From positions 1-45,391 of the forward strand of contig NZ_JAOPWR010000330.1 in the NCBI RefSeq assembly GCF_025965585.1: 45,391 bases of DNA, written 5' to 3'. Positions 25,620 to 35,776 of the stretch are shown here, one piece after another. The stretch comes from Pseudonocardia sp. (GTDB taxonomy: Bacteria > Actinomycetota > Actinomycetes > Mycobacteriales > Pseudonocardiaceae). Position 1 is the first letter of the stretch; each line of letters starts with the position of its first letter. A program made the translations under genes and the position numbers. Under the pieces are notes generated by a model. The model had not been told where the DNA came from. It ran no database searches and saw only the letters and a program-made list of their open reading frames with translations.

Positions 25620-25680
25620 AGCTGATCGTCCAGCAGGTACTCGGTCCTCGGAGGCGCCGATAGCTGCTGGACGATCAGCT
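25620..25680. repeat. 17-bp perfect inverted repeat downstream of icd
   Basis: AGCTGATCGTCCAGCAG (25620-25636) and its exact complement (25664-25680) flank a 27-base spacer that itself contains CCTCGGAGG. It ends 21 bases past the icd stop on the minus strand, so it may terminate icd. No transposase is nearby, but the ABC debris beside it suggests a rearrangement site. Confidence 0.75.
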
Positions 25681-25701
25681 GTGGGTCAGAACCCCACTCG
25701 A

Positions 25702-27891
<2,190 letters not shown>

Positions 27892-28049
27892 CGTTGCTTC
27901 GGCCCTGCCTGTCGACTCGTGGTCCGGTTCTCCTGCTGGTCACGCTATCCCGTGTGGTCGGCGCGCCGCGCCCGGTGTCCGGTGATCACCACGGCGGACG
28001 GGTCCGCTCCGCTACCCTGGAGCACCCACGCCCCGCAGGAGAACGCCCG
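27892..28049. promoter_or_regulatory. Divergent gap between icd and the SH3-like gene
   Basis: TACCCT at 28013-28018 is a possible -10 for the plus-strand gene. GGTGATCACC at 27981-27990 followed by GCGGAC-GG-GTCCGC resembles one edge of the palindromic element family, but the second anchor is missing. Confidence 0.35.
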
Positions 28050-28400
28050 ATGGCCAAGTTCGGCATCCCGACCCCGTCGCTCGGTGTCGCGCTGTTCAAG
28101 GGCTGGACCGGGGTGGTCATCTTCGGCCTGCTCCTCGCGCTGGTCGCGGTGATCGACCGCGGCGGACTCTCGGCGGTCACGCCGTCGTCGGGGTCCACCG
28201 GGTGCGCCCTGCGCGTCACCGTCGCGGAGCTGAACGTGCGGTCGAGCCCGAGCCAGACGGCGCCGCAGGTGCAGACGCTGGCCCAGGGCGCCACCGTCGA
28301 CGGCACGCGCGTCGTCACCGGCGGGTTCCGTCAGCTCGCGGACGGCCACTGGGTGTTCGATCAGTACGTGACCCCGATGCCGGGCTCCACCTGCGGCTGA
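28050..28400 (+). CDS. Membrane-anchored SH3-like (SH3b) domain protein
   Basis: The 116-residue protein has one membrane span near the N-terminus (WTGVVIFGLLLALVAVI, about 19-35), then an extracytoplasmic bacterial SH3 domain: CALRVTVAELNVRSSPSQTAPQVQTLAQGATVDGTRVVTGGFRQLADGHWVFDQYVTP, where LNVRSSPS...VQTLxxG and W-V are the usual signature. Two Cys near each end of the domain (CALRV and STCG) may pair. Such domains often bind cell-wall peptides. ATG at 28050 follows CAGGAG (28036-28041). The gene is 14 bases before the exonuclease gene and likely co-transcribed with it. Confidence 0.78.
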   Translation: MAKFGIPTPSLGVALFKGWTGVVIFGLLLALVAVIDRGGLSAVTPSSGSTGCALRVTVAELNVRSSPSQTAPQVQTLAQGATVDGTRVVTGGFRQLADGHWVFDQYVTPMPGSTCG

Positions 28401-28414
28401 GGAACCCTTGGCGG

Positions 28415-29206
28415 GTGACCTCCGTCAGCTCGGTCAACGTCAACGGGATCCGCGCGGCCGCCGGGAAGGGCCTCGCCGCGTGGCTGGCCGGGACGGCCGC
28501 CGACATCGTCTGCCTGCAGGAGACACGCGCGCTGCCCGAGGAGATCCCCGCGGGCCTCCTCGACGGCTGGCACGTGAGCTACACGCCCTGCGGCACGGGC
28601 CGGGGCCGCAACGGCGTGGCCGTCCTGACCCGGGCGGAGCCCGAGGCCGTGCGCGTCGGCATCGGCGAGGCGGAGTTCGAGGGGTCGGGCCGCTACATCG
28701 AGGTCGACCTACCCGGTCTGACCGTCGCGTCGCTCTACCTGCCCAACGGCACCGTCGGCACGCCCAAGCAGGACGAGAAGGACCGCTTCCTCGCGCTCTT
28801 CGCCCCCTACCTGCACGAACGCCGGGCGAAGGCGGCTGCGGAGGACCGTGAGGTGCTCGTCTGCGGGGACTGGAACATCGCCCCCGCCGAGGCCGACATC
28901 AAGAACTGGCGGGGCAACGTCAAGAGCTCCGGGTTCCTGCCGCACGAGCGCGCGTGGATGGCGGAGCTGTTCGCTGCCGGCTGGGTGGACGTCGTGCGCG
29001 AGCAGCACCCGGGAGTCGACGGGCCGTACTCGTGGTGGTCCTACCGCGGCCGGGCGTTCGACAACGACGCCGGCTGGCGCATCGACCTGCACGTCGCCAC
29101 GCCCGGCCTGGCCGCCCGCGCGGACGCGGCGGTGGTGGAGCGGGCGCCGAGCCACGGCGAACGCTGGTCCGACCACGCCCCGGTGACCGTGGTCTACGGG
29201 CCGTGA
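28415..29206 (+). CDS. xthA: Exodeoxyribonuclease III / AP endonuclease (XthA family)
   Basis: The 263-residue protein belongs to the exonuclease III-like endonuclease/exonuclease/phosphatase fold, which cuts DNA at abasic sites in base-excision repair. Motifs are SVNVNGIRAAAGKGL (Asn for metal binding), CLQETRAL (catalytic Glu), GRNGVAVLTR, CGDWNIAPAEADIKNW (Asp and Asn) and ERWSDHAPV (Asp-His). GTG at 28415 gives the standard start TSVSSVNVNG. The stop overlaps the GTG of the kinase gene (GTGA), so the two are translationally coupled, a pairing whose meaning is unclear. Confidence 0.94.
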   Translation: MTSVSSVNVNGIRAAAGKGLAAWLAGTAADIVCLQETRALPEEIPAGLLDGWHVSYTPCGTGRGRNGVAVLTRAEPEAVRVGIGEAEFEGSGRYIEVDLPGLTVASLYLPNGTVGTPKQDEKDRFLALFAPYLHERRAKAAAEDREVLVCGDWNIAPAEADIKNWRGNVKSSGFLPHERAWMAELFAAGWVDVVREQHPGVDGPYSWWSYRGRAFDNDAGWRIDLHVATPGLAARADAAVVERAPSHGERWSDHAPVTVVYGP

Positions 29207-30612
29207 ACCGAGTCAGCCCCACCCGGGTCATCGGTGGCCGCTATGTCGTGCTGAGCGAGCTGGGCCGCGGCGGGATGGGCGTCGTCTGGCGGGCGCAGGA
29301 CCGGGTGATGGGCCGCCAGGTGGCGGTCAAGGAGCTGCACCTGCCGCAGGGGCTGAGCACCGAGGACCGCCTGCAGTTCCGCGAGCGGCTGCTGCGGGAG
29401 GCCCGCAACGCCGGGCGGCTCGACGACCCCGGCATCGTCACCGTGCACGACGTGGTCACCGACGACGGCGTCGACCACATCGTCATGGAGCTGATCGAGG
29501 CCCGCACGCTCACCGAGGTGGTGTCCGAGGACGGGCCGCTGGACGAGCGGTCGGTCACCGCCGTCGCCCAGCAGTTGCTCGCCGCGCTCAACACCGCCCA
29601 CACGGCCGGCGTCCTGCACCGGGACGTCAAGCCGAGCAACGTCATGCTCGGGTCCGGCGGGCGGGTCACGCTCACCGACTTCGGCATCGCCCAGGCGGCC
29701 GACGACCCGCGGCTCAGCACCACCGGCTCGGTGGCCGGCTCACCCGGCTACATGGCGCCCGAGCGGCTGGAGGGCGAGGCGGCGGCACCGGCGTCGGACC
29801 TGTGGGCGCTGGGCGCCACGCTGTTCTACGCGATCTACGGCGAGGGCCCCTTCGCCCGCGACACCAGCGCGGCGACGACGGCGGCGGTGCTGAACGCCGA
29901 GATCCCGGTGGTGCGCGCCCGCGGCCCGATCGGCACCGTGATCGCCGGGCTGCTGCAGCGCTCGCCGCAGGCCCGGCTGGGCGGGATGCAGGCCGCGGCG
30001 CTGCTCGCCTCCCAGCCGACCACGCCGATGCCGCAGTACGGCGGTGAGCCCGTCACGTCCCCGATCGCGGTGGCCGTGCCCCGGTGGCGCCGATGGCTCT
30101 GGCCCGCCGTCGCGCTCGTCGTGGGCCTCGCCGCCGGCGTGCTCGGGACGGTGCTGCTGCGCCCGTCGACCGCGGTGGTGGCCGTGATGACCTACGGGCA
30201 GGGAGGGGACCTCCCCGTCTTCGGCGTCACCTCCGACCACTGCCTGCCCGGCCGGCTCGCGCCGGGCCGGTCGTTCCCGCCGGGGACCTACGTGAGCTGC
30301 GACTACCCGCACGACCTCGAGGTCTTCGACGTCCTGCGCCCGTTCGACACCCAGCGGGCGCTGCCCTACCCGGGGCTGGAGGACCTCAGCACCTACGCTC
30401 GGTCGGCCTGCACGCTCGTGTTCGACTCGGGTCTCGTCGCAGGCCCGGACAAGGCGAGGCTCCAGGTGGTGGGGCTCGTCCCGTCGCAGACGTCGTTCGA
30501 GGCCCGGTCCGGCTCGACGTCGAGCTTCACCGGCCGGAACGTGATCTGCGTGCTGCGCGCGGCCGACGGCAGCCGGCTGACCGGCACGCGGATCTCGGCC
30601 GACCCGGGCTGA
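29203..30612 (+). CDS. Membrane Ser/Thr protein kinase (Hanks type)
   Basis: The 469-residue protein has a full kinase domain (about 11-265): GRGGMGVVW glycine loop, AVKEL with Lys43, HRDVKPSN with catalytic Asp141, DFGIAQ, and SPGYMAPERL in the activation segment. A basic stretch (PRWRRW) leads to one membrane span at about 299-320, then an extracytoplasmic domain of about 150 residues with four or more Cys (DHCLPG, VSCDYPHD, SACTLVF, NVICVL), probably disulfide-bonded and able to sense a ligand. It has no PASTA repeats, so it is not PknB. GTG at 29203 overlaps the xthA stop. Signal and targets are unknown. Confidence 0.92.
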   Translation: MNRVSPTRVIGGRYVVLSELGRGGMGVVWRAQDRVMGRQVAVKELHLPQGLSTEDRLQFRERLLREARNAGRLDDPGIVTVHDVVTDDGVDHIVMELIEARTLTEVVSEDGPLDERSVTAVAQQLLAALNTAHTAGVLHRDVKPSNVMLGSGGRVTLTDFGIAQAADDPRLSTTGSVAGSPGYMAPERLEGEAAAPASDLWALGATLFYAIYGEGPFARDTSAATTAAVLNAEIPVVRARGPIGTVIAGLLQRSPQARLGGMQAAALLASQPTTPMPQYGGEPVTSPIAVAVPRWRRWLWPAVALVVGLAAGVLGTVLLRPSTAVVAVMTYGQGGDLPVFGVTSDHCLPGRLAPGRSFPPGTYVSCDYPHDLEVFDVLRPFDTQRALPYPGLEDLSTYARSACTLVFDSGLVAGPDKARLQVVGLVPSQTSFEARSGSTSSFTGRNVICVLRAADGSRLTGTRISADPG

Positions 30613-30635
30613 CCCCTCGTGGGAAGGTGCTGTCC

Positions 30636-31112
30636 GTGCACCGCAACGTCGAACTCGTGCTCGCCGCCCTGACCGCGGGCGGCGCCGACCCCGCCCGCAC
30701 CGCCCGCCTCACGGTGCTGCCCGATGCGGTCTCCACGGCCGCCGCCGCGGCGGCGGCGCTCGGCATCGAGGTCGCGCAGATCGCCAACTCGTTGATCTTC
30801 GACGCCGACGGGGAGCCGCTCCTCGTGCTCACGTCCGGGGCACACCGTGTCGACACCGGGAAGGTCGCGGCGCTGGTCGGAGCCGAGCGGGTGCGCCGGG
30901 CGACGGCGGAGTTCGTGCGGGCGGCCACCGGCCAGGCCATCGGTGGTGTGGCGCCCGTCGGGCATCCCGTTCCGGTGCGCACGCTCGTGGACAGGGCGCT
31001 GGAGTCCTACGACGAGGTGTGGGCCGGAGCGGGCATCCCGCACGCCGTCTACCCCACGACGTTCGCCGAACTGGTGGCCGTCACGGGCGGCGAGACCGCG
31101 GACGTGGCGTGA
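30636..31112 (+). CDS. YbaK/EbsC-type aminoacyl-tRNA deacylase
   Basis: The 158-residue protein matches the YbaK/ProX editing fold: VAQIANSLIFDADGEPLLVLTSGAHRVDTGKVAALVG, with the conserved Lys in DTGKVAAL, then RATAEFVRAATGQAIGGVAPVGHPVPVRTLVDRAL, where the GQAIGGVAPVG loop is the signature. These enzymes hydrolyse wrongly charged tRNAs such as Cys- or Ala-tRNA(Pro). GTG at 30636 with GGAAGG eight bases before it is chosen. It lies 23 bases after the kinase and about 75 before fbiC, which has its own promoter. Confidence 0.88.
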   Translation: MHRNVELVLAALTAGGADPARTARLTVLPDAVSTAAAAAAALGIEVAQIANSLIFDADGEPLLVLTSGAHRVDTGKVAALVGAERVRRATAEFVRAATGQAIGGVAPVGHPVPVRTLVDRALESYDEVWAGAGIPHAVYPTTFAELVAVTGGETADVA

Positions 31113-31148
31113 GCCGGGGGAGTGAGGAGTCAGACGATCTCCCGAGAG

Positions 31149-31187
31149 TTGTCGAACTCCTGCGTGGCGCGACCTAGTCTTCATCTC
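31149..31187 (+). promoter_or_regulatory. Leaderless promoter of fbiC
   Basis: TAGTCT at 31175-31180 is a -10 hexamer seven bases before the ATG, as in leaderless actinobacterial genes. TTGTCG at 31149-31154 is a possible, widely spaced -35. No ribosome binding site is present before the ATG. Confidence 0.5.
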
Positions 31188-33773
31188 ATGCCCGATCTGC
31201 TCCCCACCCCCGAGACGCCTCCCGCCCCGTCCGCCGTGCGACGGGCGTTGCGACGGGCGCGCGACGGCGCCGTGCTCGACGTGGCCGAGGCCGCCGTCCT
31301 CCTCGCGGCCCGGGGTGAACAGCTCGACGAGCTGCTCGAGGCCGCGTCGCGCGTGCGGGACGCCGGGCTGGTGGCCGAGGGCCGCCCCGGCGTCGTCACG
31401 TACTCGCGCAAGGTGTTCATCCCGCTCACGCGGCTGTGCCAGGACCGCTGCCACTACTGCACGTTCGCCACGGTGCCGCACCGGCTGCCCGCCGCGTTCC
31501 TCGAGCGCGAGGAGGTGCTGGAGATCGCGCGCCAGGGCGCCGCGGCCGGGTGCAAGGAGGCGCTGTTCACCCTCGGCGACCGTCCCGAGGCCCGCTGGCC
31601 CGCGGCCCGCGAGTGGCTCGACGCCCGCGGCTACGACTCCACGCTCGACTACGTCCGCGCCTGCGCCATCGCGGTGCTGGAGGAGACCGGCCTGCTGGCG
31701 CACCTCAACCCCGGCGTCCTGTCGTGGGAGGAGCTGACGCGGCTCAAGCCCGTCGCCCCGAGCATGGGGATGATGCTGGAGACCACGGCCACGCGGCTGT
31801 GGAGCGAGCCCGGCGGCCCGCACTACGGCAGCCCCGACAAGGAGCCCGCCGTCCGGCTGCGCACGCTCACCGACGCCGGCCGCGTCGGCGTGCCGTTCAC
31901 CACCGGGATCCTCATCGGGATCGGGGAGAACCGCACCGAACGCGCCGAGGCGATCTTCGCCATCCGGAGTGCCGCGCGGGCGAGCGGGCACATCCAGGAA
32001 ATGATCGTCCAGAACTTCCGGGCCAAGCCCGACACGGCGATGGCGAACGACCCCGACGCCGACCTCGACGACCTCGCCGCCACCATCGCCGTCGCGCGCA
32101 TCGTGCTCGGCCCGAAGATGCGCGTGCAGGCCCCGCCCAACCTCGTGGGCGAGGAGTTCGCGCTGATGCTGCGCGCCGGCATCGACGACTGGGGCGGCGT
32201 CTCGCCCGTCACGGCCGACCACGTCAACCCCGAGCGCCCGTGGCCCACGACCGACGAGCTGGCCGCCCGGTCGGCGGCGGCCGGGTTCGTGCTGCGCGAG
32301 CGGCTCACCGCCTACCCGAAGTACGTGCTGGCCGGGTCGCCGTGGATCGACACCCGCCTGCACGCCCACGTCGCGGCGCTGGCCGACCCGGAGACGGGGT
32401 TGGCGAACGAGTCCGCGGTGGTCGAGGGGCGTCCGTGGCAGGAGCCCGACGGCGGGTTCGAGTCCTCCGGCCGCATCGACCTCAACACCTCCATCGACAC
32501 CGACGGCCGCACCTCCGACCGGCGCGGCGACTTCGCGTCGGTCTACGGCGACTGGGACGAGCTCAAGGCCGAGCTGGCGTCCCACCGGCAGGCGGCGCCC
32601 GAGCGGCTCGACTCCGACGTCCGCGCCGGGCTGTCGCTGGCCGCGTCGGACCCGTCGGCGCTGCTCGACCCGGCCAACCACGCCGCCGCACTGGCCCTCA
32701 TCACCGCCGACGGGGAGGCGCTCGAGCAGATGACGCGCCTCGCCGACGACGTCCGGCGCGACGTGGTGGGCGACGAGGTCACCTACGTCGTCAACCGCAA
32801 CATCAACTTCTCCAACGTCTGCTACGTCGGCTGCCGGTTCTGCGCGTTCGCCCAGCGCGAGCGCGACGCCGACGCGTTCCGGCTCTCGCTCGACGAGGTC
32901 GCGGCCCGTGCCGTCGAGGCCGCGCGGGACGGCGCCACCGAGGTCTGCATGCAGGGCGGCATCGACCCCCAGCTGCCGATCACGTTCTACGCCGACCTCG
33001 CCCGCGCGGTGAAGGCCGCCGTCCCCGGCATGCACGTGCACGCGTTCTCGCCGATGGAGATCGTCAGCGCGGCGGCGAAGGCGGGCGTGTCGGTCGAGGA
33101 GTGGCTGGTCGAACTGCGCGACGCCGGGCTGGGCTCGATCCCGGGCACGGCCGCGGAGATCCTCGACGACGAGGTCCGCTGGGTGCTGACGAAGGGCAAG
33201 CTGCCCGCGTCGCAGTGGCTGGACGTGGTGGGCACGGCGCACCGCGTGGGCATCCCGTCGTCGTCGACGATGATGTACGGGCACGTCGACGAGCCGCGGC
33301 ACTGGGTCGGCCACCTGCGCACCCTCGCCGCGCTGCAGGACGAGACGGGCGGCTTCACCGAGTTCGTGCCGCTGCCGTTCGTGCACACCAACGCGCCGAT
33401 CTACCTGGCCGGCATCGCCCGCCCGGGTCCAACGGAGCGCGACAACCGGGCCGTGCACGCGTTCGCCCGGCTCGCGCTGCACGGGCGCATCGACCACATC
33501 CAGTGCTCGTGGGTGAAGCTCGGCGACGACCTCTCCGCGAGGATCCTGCAGGGCGGAGCAGACGACATGGGCGGCACGCTGATGGAGGAGACCATCAGCC
33601 GGATGGCGGGCTCGGAGAACGGCTCGGCCCGCACGGTCACCGAGCTGACGGAGATCGCGGCCAAGGCCGGGCGGCCGGTGCGGCAGCGCAGCACCACCTA
33701 CAAGGAAGCGGTCTCGCGTCTGGAGCCGGTGGCGGGTGCGGTGCCACGGCTGCTCCCGCTCACCTCGGCCTAG
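31188..33773 (+). CDS. fbiC: FbiC, 7,8-didemethyl-8-hydroxy-5-deazariboflavin (FO) synthase
   Basis: FbiC makes FO, the deazaflavin core of coenzyme F420, from a pyrimidine derived from riboflavin synthesis and tyrosine. The 861 residues fuse two radical-SAM enzymes: a CofG half with the cluster motif CQDRCHYC (Cys84, Cys88, Cys91) and a CofH half with CYVGCRFC (Cys545, Cys549, Cys552). Other hallmarks are [26 protein letters not shown] [38 protein letters not shown] and [24 protein letters not shown]. The length agrees with the mycobacterial fusion. ATG at 31188 is probably leaderless. The other F420 genes (fbiA, fbiB, fbiD) are not in this window. Confidence 0.97.
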   Translation: MPDLLPTPETPPAPSAVRRALRRARDGAVLDVAEAAVLLAARGEQLDELLEAASRVRDAGLVAEGRPGVVTYSRKVFIPLTRLCQDRCHYCTFATVPHRLPAAFLEREEVLEIARQGAAAGCKEALFTLGDRPEARWPAAREWLDARGYDSTLDYVRACAIAVLEETGLLAHLNPGVLSWEELTRLKPVAPSMGMMLETTATRLWSEPGGPHYGSPDKEPAVRLRTLTDAGRVGVPFTTGILIGIGENRTERAEAIFAIRSAARASGHIQEMIVQNFRAKPDTAMANDPDADLDDLAATIAVARIVLGPKMRVQAPPNLVGEEFALMLRAGIDDWGGVSPVTADHVNPERPWPTTDELAARSAAAGFVLRERLTAYPKYVLAGSPWIDTRLHAHVAALADPETGLANESAVVEGRPWQEPDGGFESSGRIDLNTSIDTDGRTSDRRGDFASVYGDWDELKAELASHRQAAPERLDSDVRAGLSLAASDPSALLDPANHAAALALITADGEALEQMTRLADDVRRDVVGDEVTYVVNRNINFSNVCYVGCRFCAFAQRERDADAFRLSLDEVAARAVEAARDGATEVCMQGGIDPQLPITFYADLARAVKAAVPGMHVHAFSPMEIVSAAAKAGVSVEEWLVELRDAGLGSIPGTAAEILDDEVRWVLTKGKLPASQWLDVVGTAHRVGIPSSSTMMYGHVDEPRHWVGHLRTLAALQDETGGFTEFVPLPFVHTNAPIYLAGIARPGPTERDNRAVHAFARLALHGRIDHIQCSWVKLGDDLSARILQGGADDMGGTLMEETISRMAGSENGSARTVTELTEIAAKAGRPVRQRSTTYKEAVSRLEPVAGAVPRLLPLTSA

Positions 33774-33895
33774 CCACGACCTGGTTGTCCTGCTCCCGCT
33801 TGATCTCGGCCGTGGGGATGCCGTTCGTGCAGCTCAGCCGGGCCTCAACCTTGAGCTGATCCGACTCGAACGTGATCTTCGGGCCGGAGTCGTCG
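33760..33895 (-). pseudogene. C-terminal protein remnant at the end of the ABC exporter operon
   Basis: A minus-strand frame, distinct from that of the ABC gene, reads LHHDDSGPKITFESDQLKVE, then ARLSCTNGIPTAEIKREQDN and QVVARPR before a TGA at 33760-33762. Its composition (Thr, Phe, Glu, Ser, Lys in a beta pattern) looks like real protein and not a shadow, but no ATG or GTG occurs in this frame for at least 150 bases upstream, and the frame enters the ABC gene. It overlaps the last three codons of fbiC antiparallel. It may be the cut-off end of a gene replaced by the operon. Family not recognised. Confidence 0.35.
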
Positions 33896-35776
33896 TGATG
33901 GAGCCCCGGCTGCGCCCGCGCCGTGCGCGACGTGATGGCTGTTCTGCCGGGCGAGGAGCCGCGCGAACGGGCCCCCCGCGCTCGAGAGCTGCGCGTAGGT
34001 CCCGCACTCGGTGATCCGGCCCTGCCCGAGCACGGCGATGGCGTCGACGTCGTCGAGGGTGCTGAGCCGGTGCGAGATGAGGATGACCGTACGGCCGGCG
34101 GTGAGCCGTGCGATCGCGCTCATGACCTCGGCCTCGGCCTCGGCGTCGAGGCTCGCGGTCGGCTCGTCGAGGATGAGGATCGGGGCGTCACGCAGGAAGG
34201 CCCGCGCGATGGCGATCCGCTGGCGTTGCCCGGTGGAGAGGTTGCGACCCTGCTCGGAGACCTTGGTGTAGTAACCGGCCGGGAGCCGGGCGATGGTGTC
34301 GTGCAGCGAGGCCTGCTCGGCGGCCGCCCGGACCTCGCCGTCGGTGGCGTTCAACCGGCCCAGCGCGATGTTGTCCCGGATCGTGCCCTCGAGCAGGATG
34401 GAGTCCTGCTGGACCAGCGCGATGTTGCGGCGCAGCTCGTCGAGTGGATGGCTGCGGATGTCCGCGCCACCGAGGGTGATCCGGCCCGACCACGGCTCGT
34501 AGAAGCGCGGCAGCAACCGGGCGAGGGTGGTCTTCCCCGCACCGGACAGACCGACCAGCGCCAGGCGGGTGCCGACCTTGATCTCCAGGTCGACGCCGCG
34601 CAGCACGGGTTCGGTGCCGTGCCCGAACACGACGTGCTCGATGACGAGGTCCCCGCGGGGCTCGGGGGACGGGCCGCCGGTGACCAGGGGGTGCACCGTC
34701 TCCCGGGGTTCGTCGAGGATCTCCTGGATCCGTTCGGCGGCGCTGGCCGCGGTCGAGCCGAGCAGCATGAGCTTCGACAGGTCGCGCATCGGCTGGTAGA
34801 GCAGTTTCGAGTAGGCCAGGAAGACGGTGAGCGAGCCGATCGTGAGGCTGCCGGTGGGGATGGTCAGGAACAGCACCGAGTAGGACTCGCCCTGCCCGCC
34901 GGCGACGAGGGCGCCGACCGTGATGATCACGACGTTGCTGATCGTCACGAGGATGAGGACGAGAGGGCTGAACTCGGCCTGACGGCGGCCGGCGCGCAGG
35001 CCCGCCCGGCGCTGGTTCTCCGACTGGCGCTGCAACAGGAAGGCCATCCAGGTCTCGACCGTGTACGCCTTGATCTCGGCCATGGCGTTGATGCTCTCGG
35101 TGCCCACCTGGGCGACCCGGCCGGCCGCGCGGGCGGTCTCCTTGGACGCCTTCTTGATCCACCGCGTGTACAGCAGGACGACTGCGAACATCGGCGGGGC
35201 GACGAACATCGACAGCACCGTGAACTGCCAGTTGATCGACAGCATCACGGCCAGGATCCCCAGTAGCAGCAGGATGCCCGAGAGCAGGTCGACGAGGCCG
35301 TCGGTCACCAGCTTCTCGATGTCGGTCACGTTCCCGGTGATGCGCTGGACGAGGTCGCCGATGCGCTTGCGGCCGTGCCAGCTCAGCGTCAGGTGCTCGA
35401 GGTGCAGGAAGATCCGGCGGCGCAGCCGCGCCCCCGTCTCCTGACCGATCCGCGTCGCGATGCGCAGCTCGACGAACGACGCGAGGGCTCCCGTCCCGCC
35501 CAGTGTCAGTGCCAACGCCCCCGCGAACAGGACGACCCCCAGCTGGCTCGGGCCGCCGGTCGCAGACGGGTCCGCGCCGGTGAGCCGGTCGAAGCCGCTG
35601 ACCAGTGATCCGACGAGGAACCCCTCCGGATCGCGGTGGTCGACGATCTTGTCGAGGACGAACTTGAGCGGGAAGGCCATCAGGACGTCGCAGGCGACGG
35701 ACACGAAGGTCAGCGTGATCGCGACGGCGACCAGCCACCGTTGGCCCTCGAGGTTGCGGTAGAGAAATCGGATCAT
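33845..35776 (-). CDS. ABC exporter half-transporter (fused membrane and ATPase domains)
   Basis: The 643-residue protein has a six-span exporter domain (about 1-330; first span RWLVAVAITLTFVSVACDVLM; later ILLLLGILAVMLSINWQFTVL and VVIITVGALVAGGQ) with the LHLEHLTLSWHGRKRIGDLVQRITGNV coupling region, then an ATPase domain: Walker A GLSGAGKTT, Q-loop ALVQQDSILLEGTIRDNI, signature LSTGQRQRIAIARA, Walker B ILILDEPTASLD and switch ISHRLST. It would work as a homodimer pumping a product out. Its ATG overlaps the stop of the ATP-grasp/APH gene (ATGA), so it most likely exports what that operon makes. The C-terminal 30 residues are a poorly conserved tail. Confidence 0.92.
   Translation of the reverse strand: MIRFLYRNLEGQRWLVAVAITLTFVSVACDVLMAFPLKFVLDKIVDHRDPEGFLVGSLVSGFDRLTGADPSATGGPSQLGVVLFAGALALTLGGTGALASFVELRIATRIGQETGARLRRRIFLHLEHLTLSWHGRKRIGDLVQRITGNVTDIEKLVTDGLVDLLSGILLLLGILAVMLSINWQFTVLSMFVAPPMFAVVLLYTRWIKKASKETARAAGRVAQVGTESINAMAEIKAYTVETWMAFLLQRQSENQRRAGLRAGRRQAEFSPLVLILVTISNVVIITVGALVAGGQGESYSVLFLTIPTGSLTIGSLTVFLAYSKLLYQPMRDLSKLMLLGSTAASAAERIQEILDEPRETVHPLVTGGPSPEPRGDLVIEHVVFGHGTEPVLRGVDLEIKVGTRLALVGLSGAGKTTLARLLPRFYEPWSGRITLGGADIRSHPLDELRRNIALVQQDSILLEGTIRDNIALGRLNATDGEVRAAAEQASLHDTIARLPAGYYTKVSEQGRNLSTGQRQRIAIARAFLRDAPILILDEPTASLDAEAEAEVMSAIARLTAGRTVILISHRLSTLDDVDAIAVLGQGRITECGTYAQLSSAGGPFARLLARQNSHHVAHGAGAAGAPSRRLRPEDHVRVGSAQG

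Noticed and set aside
25620..25680. Inverted repeat as ends of an insertion sequence
   Set aside because: Only 27 bases lie between the arms, with no transposase and no target duplication seen.
31149..31160. TCGAAC near fbiC as an SOS box
   Set aside because: Single half-site without the GTTCGA partner at the right spacing.
30393..33497. 1034-codon minus-strand frame opposite the YbaK-like gene and fbiC
   Set aside because: Antisense shadow; no recognisable domain, and it spans several well-supported genes.
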